NCBI GenBank assembly: GCA_964630875.1
Contig: CAZVXF010000006.1
Location: 3,064 to 67,063 of the forward strand
Reading direction: 5' to 3'
DNA length: 64,000 nucleotides
Source of the DNA: DAIDHZ01 sp035480255
GTDB taxonomy: Bacteria; Chlamydiota; Chlamydiia; Chlamydiales; SM23-39
In this document: positions 19,179-28,481 of the stretch, piece after piece
How positions within the stretch are numbered: the first letter of the stretch is position 1
Layout of the letters: each line of letters begins with the position of its first letter
Notes under the pieces: generated by a model
The model's database searches: none
The model's input: only the letters and a program-made list of their open reading frames with translations
Told to the model about the DNA's origin: nothing
Position numbers and translations under genes: made by a program

Positions 19179-19844
19179 TTATTTCACTAGATCTTTTGCG
19201 AATTTAACCCATTGGTCTATTGCTTTATGGAAAGTAGGGATTTGATACCAGCTTACGATACCAATGCCCATCATACCTAAGGTCGCTGCTTTTTTAGGCT
19301 GCTCATAGCAAAAATCTTTGATTGTCTGTAGTGTAGCAATGCCTAGATTTGCTGTTTTAACGACGATGGATTTTGCGCCTTCTAAAACATCAGAAACAAC
19401 TTCTGCAGTTTCTTGAGAAACTAAACTGGAAAGTGTCGCTGCCCCCGTAATTGTTGCTGCACAGAGATAGGGCTCTGTTTGAATGATTTCCACACACTTG
19501 AGAACCAGTGTCGGAGCTTTTTCGACAAAATATGTTGGTAGAGGTTTATCAGAAAAAGTTTTGAATGCAATTCCTGCAGCAGCGCCAATGAGAAGGCTTC
19601 TCGTTATGGAAGGGAGTCTAAACACATATTTTAAGCCTGTCTTTTGAACAATATTTTCTTTAATGCCAACAGGGATTCTAGCTTGATCTGCGGGAGTCAG
19701 TCCATTGAGAATGAAATTTGCTAAAAAAGCCGCTTTTCTTTTTTCGATTGTAAGTATGTGCTGTGGACCATTGTCTGGATCAAATGTTGTTGTAATTACA
19801 ACATCACTTGGGTCTAGATTAAGTGTAATTGTATCTATAGACAT
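19179..19844 (-). CDS. Hypothetical protein with weak hydrophobic segments
   Basis: 221 residues. A good Shine-Dalgarno (AAAGGAG) precedes the ATG. Moderately hydrophobic, Ala/Gly-rich segments occur near residues 84-98 (LLIGAAAGIAFKTF), 125-140 (AATITGAATLSSL) and 187-200 (LGMMGIGIVSWY). It lies downstream of groL on the same strand but is separated from it by a terminator. Possibly a membrane or inclusion-associated protein; function unknown. Confidence 0.65.
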   Translation of the reverse strand: MSIDTITLNLDPSDVVITTTFDPDNGPQHILTIEKRKAAFLANFILNGLTPADQARIPVGIKENIVQKTGLKYVFRLPSITRSLLIGAAAGIAFKTFSDKPLPTYFVEKAPTLVLKCVEIIQTEPYLCAATITGAATLSSLVSQETAEVVSDVLEGAKSIVVKTANLGIATLQTIKDFCYEQPKKAATLGMMGIGIVSWYQIPTFHKAIDQWVKFAKDLVK

Positions 19845-19900
19845 AATAATTCTCCTTTTTTCAGGATAATTATCGGTCTATTTTAAATAATTAACAAGCA

Positions 19901-19934
19901 AAAAAAAAGGCTCAAGGAATATCCTTGAGCCTTT
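19901..19934 (-). terminator. Rho-independent terminator of groS-groL
   Basis: The stem AAAGGCTCAAGGA/TCCTTGAGCCTTT surrounds a short loop (ATA). Minus-strand reading gives a long T tract from the A-run at 19901-19908. It lies 26 bases past the groL stop. Confidence 0.88.
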
Positions 19935-19959
19935 GTAAAAAAATTCTTTGAAAAAGAGC

Positions 19960-21588
19960 TTAGTAGTCCATTTCTGGATGGCCAGCTCCGGCTGCGGCTG
20001 GTTTTTCTTGCTCTTCATCCGTGATGATTGCTTCGGTTGTGAGGAGAAGTCCTGCAATCGATGAGGCGAATTGGATTGCGCAACGAACCACTTTCGTTGG
20101 GTCAACGATTCCTTTTTCGATCATATTGACAAAGACGTCTTCACGAGCATCATATCCTTCCATTGTGCTCATTGTGCCCACTTTTTGGACGATGATAGAG
20201 CCTTCTTTTCCTGCGTTTTCCGCGATTTGTCTGAGCGGGTAGCTAAGTGCGCGGGCTAGGATTTCTGCTCCTATCTTGATATCGCCTTTGAGTGTTGAAA
20301 TGAGTTTGTCAAGCGCAGGTAAGCAGCGGATAAGCGCTGTGCCGCCGCCAGGAACAATTCCTTCTTCGACAGCCGCTTTTGTAGCTTCTTTTGCATCTTC
20401 AACGCGATCTTTCTTCTCTTTCATTTCAATTTCAGTTGCAGCACCTACTCGGATCACGCCAACCCCGCCAGAGAGTTTTGCAAGACGCTCTTGGAGTTTT
20501 TCTTTATCGTAATCAGAGGTTGCTTCGCTGATTTGTCGTTTGAGAAGTGCAATTCTCTCTTTGATTGCTTTTTTGTCGCCTGCGCCATCCATGAGTGTTG
20601 TGTCATCTTTTTTGATGATTGCTTTTTTCACTTTGCCAAGCATGTCGAGAGTGACTTTCTCAAGTTGCATTCCGATCTCTTCGCTGATGAATTGACCGCC
20701 TGTTAAGATTGCGATGTCTTCAAGCATTGCTTTTCTACGATCGCCAAAGCCAGGAGCTTTTACAGCCACTACTTTGAGGCCAGCTCTGAGTCTGTTCACA
20801 ACGAGAGTTGCGAGCGCTTCGCCATCGATGTCTTCAGCAATGATGACAAGCGGTTTGCCAGATTCGGCAGCGGCTTGAAGGATGGGAAGGAATTCCTTCA
20901 TCGATGAGATTTTTTTCTCATAAATGAGGACATATGCGTTTTCGTATTCGCAAACAAGAGTTTCTGCGTTTGTGACAAAGTATGCAGAAGTATATCCGCG
21001 ATCGAAATTCATCCCCTCGACAACATCAAGAACAGTTTCAAAGCCTTTGGCTTCTTCTACAGTAATTGTGCCATCTTTTCCAACTTGTTCCATTGCTTTT
21101 GCAATGATCGATCCAATTTCAGAATCGCCGTTTGCAGAAATTGTGGCTACTTGAGCAATTTCTTTAGAATCTTTAATGGGTTTGCTCAATTTTGCAAGTT
21201 CTTCGACGACTGTATTGACTGCAAGTTCAATCCCTTTTTTCACTTCCATTGGGTTTGCGCCAGCAGTAACGTTGCGAAGGCCTTCGCTATAAATGGCTTC
21301 TGCAAGGACTGTCGCAGTTGTGGTTCCGTCACCTGCTTTATCGGCAGTTTTGCTTGCCACTTCTTTGACCATTTGGGCGCCCATGTTCTCGTGTCTGTCG
21401 TCGAGTTCAATTTCTTTAGCAACAGTCACGCCGTCTTTTGTGATTTTAGGTGCGCCAAATTTTGAATCAATGACCACATTTCGTCCTTTTGGACCGAGTG
21501 TAACTTTTACAGCGGATGCGAGTGTGCGAACACCTTTTAAAATTTTCGTTCTAGCTTCTTCTTTGAATTTGATGTTTTTTGGTGCCAT
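19960..21588 (-). CDS. groL: 60 kDa chaperonin GroEL
   Basis: 542 residues of canonical GroEL, starting MAPKNIKFKEEARTKILKGV. The ATP-binding segment GDGTTTATVLAEAI and VPGGGTALIRCLPALD are present. The C-terminus ends AGAGHPEMDY rather than in a GGM repeat. It follows groS by 11 bases and ends at a strong terminator. Confidence 0.98.
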   Translation of the reverse strand: MAPKNIKFKEEARTKILKGVRTLASAVKVTLGPKGRNVVIDSKFGAPKITKDGVTVAKEIELDDRHENMGAQMVKEVASKTADKAGDGTTTATVLAEAIYSEGLRNVTAGANPMEVKKGIELAVNTVVEELAKLSKPIKDSKEIAQVATISANGDSEIGSIIAKAMEQVGKDGTITVEEAKGFETVLDVVEGMNFDRGYTSAYFVTNAETLVCEYENAYVLIYEKKISSMKEFLPILQAAAESGKPLVIIAEDIDGEALATLVVNRLRAGLKVVAVKAPGFGDRRKAMLEDIAILTGGQFISEEIGMQLEKVTLDMLGKVKKAIIKKDDTTLMDGAGDKKAIKERIALLKRQISEATSDYDKEKLQERLAKLSGGVGVIRVGAATEIEMKEKKDRVEDAKEATKAAVEEGIVPGGGTALIRCLPALDKLISTLKGDIKIGAEILARALSYPLRQIAENAGKEGSIIVQKVGTMSTMEGYDAREDVFVNMIEKGIVDPTKVVRCAIQFASSIAGLLLTTEAIITDEEQEKPAAAGAGHPEMDY

Positions 21589-21599
21589 AGTATCGTTCC

Positions 21600-21914
21600 T
21601 TATTCTTCAATGATTGCAATAATGTCATCGGCTTTGAGGATTAAAAATTCCTCATCGTCGATGGTGACTTCTTGAGCAGCATATTTGTCCATCAAGATGA
21701 TATCGCCGACGTTTACAGGAACTGGAATGATTTTTCCGTCATCTAGTTTTTTTCCAGATCCAATGGCGATCACTTTCGCGCTTTCTTGTTTTTTCTTATG
21801 CGTATCAGGAAGAATGATTCCTCCTTTCATTTTCGTTTCGGCTTCGAGTCTCTGAACGAGAACACGATTCCCAAGAGGTTTCAGTGTGATTTTCTTTGCA
21901 GCAAGATTTGCCAT
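21600..21914 (-). CDS. groS: 10 kDa co-chaperonin GroES
   Basis: 104 residues. The mobile-loop region ETKMKGGIILPDTHKKKQE and VGDIILMDKYAAQEV are typical. It is first in the groS-groL operon and divergent from pepF, as in Chlamydia. A degenerate CIRCE at 21989-22015 lies about 75 bases upstream. Confidence 0.97.
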   Translation of the reverse strand: MANLAAKKITLKPLGNRVLVQRLEAETKMKGGIILPDTHKKKQESAKVIAIGSGKKLDDGKIIPVPVNVGDIILMDKYAAQEVTIDDEEFLILKADDIIAIIEE

Positions 21915-21988
21915 AAGTTATCATCTCCAATTAATTACTTGTTCTGAGAAAGGACTATACCGTATGGAATCAATATTTGCAAGCAAAA

Positions 21989-22015
21989 TTAGCAAACAGG
22001 CTGTCGAATTGCTAA
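21989..22015 (-). promoter_or_regulatory. Probable degenerate CIRCE operator (HrcA site) of groESL
   Basis: TTAGCAAAC, a 9-base spacer, then AATTGCTAA. The outer TTAGCAA/TTGCTAA arms are perfect 7-bp inverted repeats with the geometry of CIRCE (TTAGCACTC-N9-GAGTGCTAA); the inner two bases of each arm have diverged. Position upstream of groS fits heat-shock repression by HrcA. Confidence 0.7.
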
Positions 22016-22086
22016 TCTTTTGTTTTTCACTCTTTGCTGATTCGAATAACCAATTGATAAACAATATCTTAAATGAGGAAACTGGG

Positions 22087-23886
22087 ATGGCTAAATCACG
22101 AGAACAAATTCCTGAAAATGACCGCTGGAACGTTGGTGCTCTCTATCCAGATGTAGAGATTTGGTTAAAAGATTTTTTATTGGTCCAAGAAAGTGAGAAA
22201 GCGCCTCATTGGGCAACCTTGCAGTCCTATAGAGGTCGATTAAAAGATCCAGTTGTTGCATCTGCTTTTTTTGATGTGTATTTGGATCTCGATAGAAAAT
22301 TGTCGAAACTGTCTACATATGCTCATCTCCGTATGGATGAAGATGTGGGAAATGACCAAAACAAAAGCAACTATGGAAAGATCTCAACGCTTCAGCATGC
22401 ATTTCAGCTTGAGAGCTCTTGGATTGTCCCAGAAATCTTGAGTTTATCGGATTCCGATTACGCGCACCTACTCAAACATCCGCTCATGAAAAATTTCCAA
22501 TTTTTCTTGGAAAATATTGGTCGTATGCGTGCACATACTTTAGCTCCAGAACAAGAAGAGCTCTTGGCTATGAGTGGAAAGGCGTTGGAAACTGCTCACT
22601 CGGCTTTTGGTGCACTCAATAACGCGGATCTCCATTTTTCACCCGCGATTGATTCGCAAGGGAAAGAGCATCCTCTTTCGCATGGATCTTATTTGAGCTA
22701 TTTGCGAAGTCCAGATCGGAATTTGAGAAAAACTGCCTTTATCAACTTACATAAAAGCTATGATCAGTTTGCAAATACAATCTGTGAATTAATTCAGGGA
22801 CAAGTACAAAGTCATCTCTTTGCCGCAAAATCGCGTAAATTTTCCAGTTGCCTTGAAGCCGCTTTGTATCCACATGCAGTGGATACAAAAGTGTATACAA
22901 ATCTGATTGCGACTGTGAGAAAGAATCTTCCTAAAATGCATGAGTACATTGCTTTTCGCAAAAAGAAGATGAAGCTCGATACCATTCATGTTTACGATCT
23001 TTACGCGCCGATCGCAGAAGAGGTAAAAATGGAAATGAGCTATCCAGAGGCGTGTCAGGTGATTGCTGAATCTGTGAGCATTCTTGGAAAAGAGTATCAA
23101 AATGTACTGAAAAGCGGCCTAACAACAGATCGCTGGGTCGATGTATTTGAAAATGTGCGTAAACGCAGTGGCGCTTATTCAAGCGGCTGTTATGACAGTA
23201 TGCCATATATTTTAATGAATTATCACGGGACTTTTGGAGATGTTACAACTCTTGCTCATGAAGCAGGGCATAGTATGCATAGTTACTTAAGTCGTGCAAA
23301 TCAGCCGTATATCTATTCGCGTTATCCGATTTTTGTAGCTGAAGTGGCATCCACATTTAACGAACAGCTTTTACTGAAATTAATGAAAGAAAGAGCGAAA
23401 AGTAAAAGCGAGCGTGCCTATCTCATTAATGATGAAATTGAACGCATTCGAGGAACTATTTTTAGACAAACAATGTTTGCTGAGTTTGAGCTACAACTTC
23501 ACAAATGGGCAGAGGAAGGAGTGACTTTGACGCCTGAGCTTTTAAAGAAAGCCTATATACAACTCAATCGCGATTATTATGGTCCCGATCTTACTTTAGA
23601 TCCAGAGCTTGAAATCGAATGGGCTCGCATTCCGCATTTCTATTACAATTTCTACGTGTACCAATATGCGACTGGCCTGAGCGCTGCAATGGCATTGAAT
23701 CAGTTGGTTTTATCTTCAAGCGATGCAAAAGATCGGTATCTTGCGTTTCTTTCTTCAGGAGGGAGTCAATTTCCTCTTGATCTATTGGAAAAAGCGGGTG
23801 TGAACATGCGCTCTTCCGAGCCTATTGATGCTGCCATGGCTAAATTTCAGTCTCTTGTAGAGGAGTTTAAAAGTATAACTAAATAA
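22087..23886 (+). CDS. pepF: Oligoendopeptidase F family metallopeptidase
   Basis: M3B zinc peptidase that cleaves short peptides in the cytoplasm. The zinc motif HEAGH is in TLAHEAGHSMHSYLSR, with a downstream Glu in FVAEVASTFNE. From the ATG at 22087 (599 residues, GAGGAAACTGGG upstream) the start MAKSREQIPENDRWNVGALY fits the family. The frame extends back to 21886 but that stretch covers the groS promoter and CIRCE. Divergent from groS, as in Chlamydia. Confidence 0.95.
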   Translation: MAKSREQIPENDRWNVGALYPDVEIWLKDFLLVQESEKAPHWATLQSYRGRLKDPVVASAFFDVYLDLDRKLSKLSTYAHLRMDEDVGNDQNKSNYGKISTLQHAFQLESSWIVPEILSLSDSDYAHLLKHPLMKNFQFFLENIGRMRAHTLAPEQEELLAMSGKALETAHSAFGALNNADLHFSPAIDSQGKEHPLSHGSYLSYLRSPDRNLRKTAFINLHKSYDQFANTICELIQGQVQSHLFAAKSRKFSSCLEAALYPHAVDTKVYTNLIATVRKNLPKMHEYIAFRKKKMKLDTIHVYDLYAPIAEEVKMEMSYPEACQVIAESVSILGKEYQNVLKSGLTTDRWVDVFENVRKRSGAYSSGCYDSMPYILMNYHGTFGDVTTLAHEAGHSMHSYLSRANQPYIYSRYPIFVAEVASTFNEQLLLKLMKERAKSKSERAYLINDEIERIRGTIFRQTMFAEFELQLHKWAEEGVTLTPELLKKAYIQLNRDYYGPDLTLDPELEIEWARIPHFYYNFYVYQYATGLSAAMALNQLVLSSSDAKDRYLAFLSSGGSQFPLDLLEKAGVNMRSSEPIDAAMAKFQSLVEEFKSITK

Positions 23887-23974
23887 TAATTATTTGATTT
23901 CGCTGATCTTGTTTTAATATAATTAATTTATTATAATTCTGCTAAATTAATTGTATTGTAAAACAGGGGTCAAA

Positions 23975-24901
23975 ATGAGCTTGGATTCATTGAGTGCGGG
24001 TATGGGTTGTGACAGCAGCCTTGTCAGGCTGAGTCAGCCTCTTGCTTTGTGCGAATCGGACATGATTTCTGGATTTCCATTTCAAATTGATGGAAATCCT
24101 GCTCATGGGAGAGGTCCTACAATTCCGATTTCGATCGGAGATATTCAGCACATTGGACAATTGAGCGAAACGAATTTTGGTGAAATGTGCAAAACGATCA
24201 ATGAAATCACCCTCACAGCCACATATCCAAATGGGTTTAGTCGCGCAAATCACAATGGTACCCATTCAGCAAGGCAAGCGCGCATGTTGGAAATTTTACT
24301 CGAGATGATGGGTGATCGAGCCTATCCTCTTTCTGACGATGAAAAAATGCATCTTAAACTAGCGACTTATCTATTGAGATCTGGTCGTATTGATGAGTCT
24401 TCTCATCATTTGCCAAATCCAGATGACTACAATACACGTTCAGCAATGATTTATGAAGCTTATGCAAATCAATGCATTGTAGATAAAAAAATTGTCGAGG
24501 ATTTCGCTTTTTTAATTGCAAATTCATGCAAACCAAAAGGGATACGAGATGAGGAAATCGATCAGAATCCAAAATATCTATTTTTATGGAATTGCTTATG
24601 TATTGTCCATGAACTTGATTTGATTCGATGTTATTCACAATCTAAAATTGATGGAAGCATTAAAATTAAGGTGCAGGATCATTTAGCAGATTTAGGAATA
24701 GAGGCGTCGGCTGCTATGATGGAGAAGCTTTTTGATGTTTCTAAAAAACTATGTTCTGCTACTGGATGTAGTCGATATTATGATGAAGATCCAGGGGATG
24801 ATGAGAGGTTTTCTTTCTATAGCCAGCACGGCGATGCTTGTTGGGAGAGGTTGCAGAGTGTAGGAATCTATAGAGACTCTTTCGATCTGAAAATGCTCTA
24901 A
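23975..24901 (+). CDS. Possible SidE-type phosphodiesterase-domain protein
   Basis: 308 residues from the ATG at 23975 (AGGGG upstream). The region 85-225 resembles the phosphodiesterase domain of Legionella SidE effectors and their Dup relatives: ANHNGTHSARQARMLEILLE (His93, His97), LLRSGRIDESSHH (Glu141), NPDDYNTRSAMIYEAYANQ and CLCIVHELDLIRCYS (His212). The His/Glu/His order and rough spacing fit the catalytic triad I recall for that fold, which is also related to HD-type phosphodiesterases. In SidE and Dup proteins this domain cleaves ADP-ribosyl-ubiquitin or reverses phosphoribosyl-ubiquitination. No ART domain is fused here. The assignment is from recalled motifs and needs a profile search. 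Confidence 0.5.
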   Translation: MSLDSLSAGMGCDSSLVRLSQPLALCESDMISGFPFQIDGNPAHGRGPTIPISIGDIQHIGQLSETNFGEMCKTINEITLTATYPNGFSRANHNGTHSARQARMLEILLEMMGDRAYPLSDDEKMHLKLATYLLRSGRIDESSHHLPNPDDYNTRSAMIYEAYANQCIVDKKIVEDFAFLIANSCKPKGIRDEEIDQNPKYLFLWNCLCIVHELDLIRCYSQSKIDGSIKIKVQDHLADLGIEASAAMMEKLFDVSKKLCSATGCSRYYDEDPGDDERFSFYSQHGDACWERLQSVGIYRDSFDLKML

Positions 24902-25204
24902 AAAATCGAAAAATTTTCAGATCAGAACAGCCCCTAAAGTTCAGTCTGTTTTCATTATATAACGCTTTTGATTAGACCCTCGAATTTCAAAAGATTTGCA
25001 AAAAAATTCTCATTCAAATAACCTCGGTTTTGGGTTCGTTTCCCTCGAAGTTCGTGGAGATTTTTGATGAAATTTGACCTGATTGATGCGAAAATGATAT
25101 CCGAAGGTTATTTCTTTGAGCGTCAATAGAGTACAAATTTCGCAAAAAGATCTATGAAATTTGAGCGGAATGAACCCAAAATTGAGGTTAATAGTTTAAA
25201 TCGA
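24902..25204. other. Intergenic stretch, 303 bases
   Basis: Spacer before ptsH. Bases 25017-25048 (AATAACCTCGGTTTTGGG and following) resemble 31707-31738, just ahead of the PolA/RecQ gene. No RNA gene or clear terminator seen. The ptsH frame is open upstream to an ATG at 25154. Confidence 0.45.
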
Positions 25205-25477
25205 ATGAAACAGAAAGCTACTTTTGTTGTTCTCAATGATAAAGGATTACATACAAGACCTTCCACTGAGCTTGTAAAATGTGCCGGCAGTTTTGAGGCG
25301 GAAATTTTTCTTACCTATCGCAATTATGAAGTCAATGCGAAGTCGATTTTAGGCATTCTGATGCTGGCAGCTGAAAAAGGGGCGAAAATTGCAGTGGAAG
25401 CAGAAGGGGAAGATGCGGAAGCTGCTGTGAATGCTATCTTAAAATTGGCTCAACATAAATTTAATATCAAATATTGA
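25205..25477 (+). CDS. ptsH: Phosphocarrier protein HPr
   Basis: HPr carries phosphate from EI of the PTS on a histidine. The sequence DKGLHTRPSTELVK contains the active His-x-Arg-Pro, and VNAKSILGILMLAAEKG covers the regulatory Ser46 region. From the ATG at 25205 the 90-residue protein matches the family N-terminus; an ATG at 25154 would add 17 residues. No other PTS gene lies nearby, so the role may be regulatory. Confidence 0.9.
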   Translation: MKQKATFVVLNDKGLHTRPSTELVKCAGSFEAEIFLTYRNYEVNAKSILGILMLAAEKGAKIAVEAEGEDAEAAVNAILKLAQHKFNIKY

Positions 25478-26144
25478 ACGTAGTGCCATCATTTCTTCCA
25501 ATGATTGCTCTTTTCGCAATCTTGAAGAAAAAACCTGTATCTACAACGCCCGGTATTTCTAAAATGATTTGATTCACTTCTTCAGGATTTTTCAGAAGAG
25601 TCGGAAAGTGAATATCGAGAATATAATTGCCATTATCAGATACGTATTGTTCTTGATTTAAGCTGGTTGGATCTGCAATCCTCCATGTGCTTGAATATCC
25701 TAAGTGTTCAATTTTTTTTCGTGCAAAGAGATGGCCGTAGGGGAGAATCTCAACGGGAAGTTTTGCTTTGCCAAGTTGTGTGACGACTTTACTAACATCC
25801 GCAATCACAACCATTTCACTACTTGAAAGAGCGAGAATTTTTTCTCGAACAAGCGCACCACCCCCGCCTTTAATCAGACGTTTTTGAGGATCGATCTCAT
25901 CTGTCCCATCGACGGTCATATCAATGTGGTCTACTTCATTGATATCTAACACATGAAGACCGCCAGCTTTTGCTATTTCGTGAGAACGCTTAGAACTCGC
26001 CACTGTTTTAATACGGAGTCGTTTTTCGATGAGAGCTTGAATAAAGTATGCCGTAGTAGACCCCGTTCCAAGACCCACAACCATTCCATCTTCAATCAGA
26101 TTTGCAGCCTGTACTCCCGCTGCTTTTTTACCTGTTTCGTTCAT
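25467..26144 (-). CDS. rpiA: Ribose-5-phosphate isomerase A
   Basis: Interconverts ribose 5-phosphate and ribulose 5-phosphate. The 225-residue protein has the family motifs VVGLGTGSTTAYFI, VDGTDEIDPQKRLIKGGGGA and VREKILALSS. Normal length. It converges on ptsH and overlaps it by 11 bases. Confidence 0.96.
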   Translation of the reverse strand: MNETGKKAAGVQAANLIEDGMVVGLGTGSTTAYFIQALIEKRLRIKTVASSKRSHEIAKAGGLHVLDINEVDHIDMTVDGTDEIDPQKRLIKGGGGALVREKILALSSSEMVVIADVSKVVTQLGKAKLPVEILPYGHLFARKKIEHLGYSSTWRIADPTSLNQEQYVSDNGNYILDIHFPTLLKNPEEVNQIILEIPGVVDTGFFFKIAKRAIIGRNDGTTFNI

Positions 26145-26190
26145 TTCTTAAGAATAGAAAATATCCATTATAATTTCTACCTTCAAACCT

Positions 26191-26204
26191 CAATTCCCTC
26201 TTTA
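26191..26204. repeat. Solo end of the MITE family
   Basis: CAATTCCCTCTTTA repeats the right terminal sequence and TTTA flank of the element at 16145-16309. The same 13-base core recurs at 28465-28477. No partner end is close by, so these may be decayed or solo ends. Confidence 0.4.
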
Positions 26205-26305
26205 GCAAATTTCAAGCTGGCCGAAAGCAGAAAAATGATGATTTATTTTGTTAGTGAAAAAAGGGGGGATAATCTCTATAATCGTATTTTTCTTAAGGAT
26301 TTTGT

Positions 26306-27538
26306 ATGAAAAACATCATTACGGTTCTCCAAGAACGTGGTTTTATTGACCAAATGACAAGCGAAGAGTTGCTAAAACACGTTTTGCAGCCAATAAAAGT
26401 CTATGTAGGGTTTGACCCAACAGCGGATAGTCTACATTTGGGAAATTTGGTTGGCATTATGGGGCTGGCATGGTTTCAGAGATTTGGACATACTGCAGTA
26501 CCACTGTTGGGCGGTGCAACCGGCTTGATTGGTGATCCTTCGGGAAAGAGCTTGGAAAGACCACTTTTAGATGAGAAAACGTTGGCATACAATGTGCGCA
26601 AATTAGAATCTTTTTTTCAGAAAATTGTGCCCGATTGTAAGGTAGTGAATAATGACCAGTGGATCGGACAATTTTCTTTGATCGATTTTCTGCGAGACGT
26701 GGGTAAGCACTTTCGGATTGGTCCAATGCTGGCAAAAGAAAGTGTGAGAGCGCGTGTGCAATCAGAAGAAGGGATGAGCTTCACCGAATTTAGCTATCAG
26801 ACACTGCAAGGATACGACTTTTACTATCTCAATAAGCATCATGGAGTTACGCTTCAAATGGGCGGCAGCGATCAGTGGGGAAATATCACCGCTGGGATTG
26901 ATTTGAATCGCAAGCTTGGGGGCACTCCGATTTATGGAATCACTTTCCCTTTATTGACGCGAAGCGACGGAAAGAAATTCGGGAAATCTGAAGATGGAGC
27001 GATTTGGCTATCTGAGGAGAAATTATCCCCATATCAGCTGTATCAATATCTTTTTAGAGTCCCCGATGCCGATGTGATTCGCTTATTAAAAATGCTCACA
27101 TTCTTAGACCTTGAAGAGATCGCAGAAATTGAACAACAAATGCATGTTCCAAATTCCGCACAAAAAAGACTGGCTGTTGAAGTCGTTCGATTTGTCCATG
27201 GAGAAGAAGGTGTTCAATCGGCATTAAAAGAAACGAGCAGTATGGCTCCGGGATCAGAAACAGATCTGCGTGCAGATACGTTAAAAAACTTACCTCATAC
27301 AGCATTAGGGCGAGAGGAAGTCGTTGGACAAAAGTTTCTAGATATTGTTACGCGTTTAGGCATGACACCGAGTAAATCAGAAGCGACAAGGTTGATCAAA
27401 AATGGGGGCGCTTATATGAATAATGAGCGCGTGAATGATGTGGCTTTAGTCATTGATGAAAAAGATTTGATTGAAAATACATATCTTCTCTTAAGCACGG
27501 GCAAAAAAAATAAAAAGCTGATTAAAATTGCTCGCTAA
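26306..27538 (+). CDS. tyrS: Tyrosyl-tRNA synthetase
   Basis: Class I synthetase of 410 residues. The HIGH-like motif is in GFDPTADSLHLGNLVGI and the KMSKS-like motif is KKFGKSEDGAIW; GGSDQWGNITAGIDL is the tyrosine-site signature. A C-terminal S4 RNA-binding domain spans about 340-410. It overlaps dus by 11 bases. Confidence 0.97.
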   Translation: MKNIITVLQERGFIDQMTSEELLKHVLQPIKVYVGFDPTADSLHLGNLVGIMGLAWFQRFGHTAVPLLGGATGLIGDPSGKSLERPLLDEKTLAYNVRKLESFFQKIVPDCKVVNNDQWIGQFSLIDFLRDVGKHFRIGPMLAKESVRARVQSEEGMSFTEFSYQTLQGYDFYYLNKHHGVTLQMGGSDQWGNITAGIDLNRKLGGTPIYGITFPLLTRSDGKKFGKSEDGAIWLSEEKLSPYQLYQYLFRVPDADVIRLLKMLTFLDLEEIAEIEQQMHVPNSAQKRLAVEVVRFVHGEEGVQSALKETSSMAPGSETDLRADTLKNLPHTALGREEVVGQKFLDIVTRLGMTPSKSEATRLIKNGGAYMNNERVNDVALVIDEKDLIENTYLLLSTGKKNKKLIKIAR

Positions 27539-28466
27539 AAATCAATACGGTTGTCCTTATCTTCAACTGGCTCCCATGGAAGGTGTGGGAGATCGCTCAT
27601 TTCGACGTGCAATGGCTTTCATTGGCGGCTTTGATGAGGCCGTCCGAGATTTTATTCGCGTACCCACCAACGGTCATGTAAAAAGCTTAGCCAAAGTATA
27701 TCAAGCAAATGAACTTTTCCCAATTCCTCTCGCTGCGCAAATCATGGGATCAGATCCTCTTTTGATGGCAGAAATGGCACAAGAGCTTATGCGCGCAGGC
27801 GCTCCGAGAATTGATATCAATTGCGGCTGCCCTTCAAATACAGTGACCGGTCGAGGTGCCGGATCAAGCCTTCTTCGAGATCCAGAAAGTTTACATGTGA
27901 TTGCCAAAGCGGTCGTTAGCTCGGTCAATATTCCAGTCACATTGAAAATGCGTTCTGGCTTTGATGACATCACGCTTTTTGAGGAAAATTTATTGGCGGC
28001 AGAAAGTAGCGGCGTTCGTTATATTACGCTTCATCCAAGAACAAAAGCAGATGGTTATGGGCCGCCTGCTCGTTGGGATTTGATTGCAAGAGCCAAAAAA
28101 CTCTTAAAAATTCCACTCATCGGCAATGGAGATATTTTAACTGTTGAAGATGCCTTAAATATCTTGCAACAAACTAACTGCGACGCTCTCATGATTGGCA
28201 GGGGAAGTATCCGTAATCCCTTTGTTTTTCGACAAATCAAGGCTCATTTTGCAAAAGAAGAATACACGCCTAAAAAAGAAGACCTCTTGCAGTTTTTGCA
28301 GGTTTTTTTATCGGAGATGCAAGAAACGCCAATGAAAACAAAAGTCAATAAACTGAAGCAATTGCTTGGCTTTATCCTGAAAGAAAGCCCCCATCGACAA
28401 AAAATTTTAAGCTCAAGTCATCAAAATCCTGAGACTTTACTTCATGAGTCGCAAGAAATTCTGTAA
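27528..28466 (+). CDS. dus: tRNA-dihydrouridine synthase
   Basis: FMN-dependent reductase of tRNA uridines. LQLAPMEGVGDRSFRR, DINCGCPSNTVTGRGAGSSL (catalytic Cys), VTLKMRSG and LIGNGDI are characteristic. The start appears to be TTG, overlapping the tyrS end; the next ATG is inside the conserved APMEGV motif and too late. 312 residues. Confidence 0.93.
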   Translation: MLAKNQYGCPYLQLAPMEGVGDRSFRRAMAFIGGFDEAVRDFIRVPTNGHVKSLAKVYQANELFPIPLAAQIMGSDPLLMAEMAQELMRAGAPRIDINCGCPSNTVTGRGAGSSLLRDPESLHVIAKAVVSSVNIPVTLKMRSGFDDITLFEENLLAAESSGVRYITLHPRTKADGYGPPARWDLIARAKKLLKIPLIGNGDILTVEDALNILQQTNCDALMIGRGSIRNPFVFRQIKAHFAKEEYTPKKEDLLQFLQVFLSEMQETPMKTKVNKLKQLLGFILKESPHRQKILSSSHQNPETLLHESQEIL

Positions 28467-28481
28467 TTCCCTCTTTATATT

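Noticed and set aside
21085..21613. Plus-strand frames of 126 and 106 codons
   Set aside because: Antisense shadows of groL with no ribosome binding site or domain.
21886..22086. 67-codon N-terminal extension of pepF
   Set aside because: It covers the divergent promoter and CIRCE, lacks family similarity, and a strong ribosome binding site precedes the ATG at 22087.
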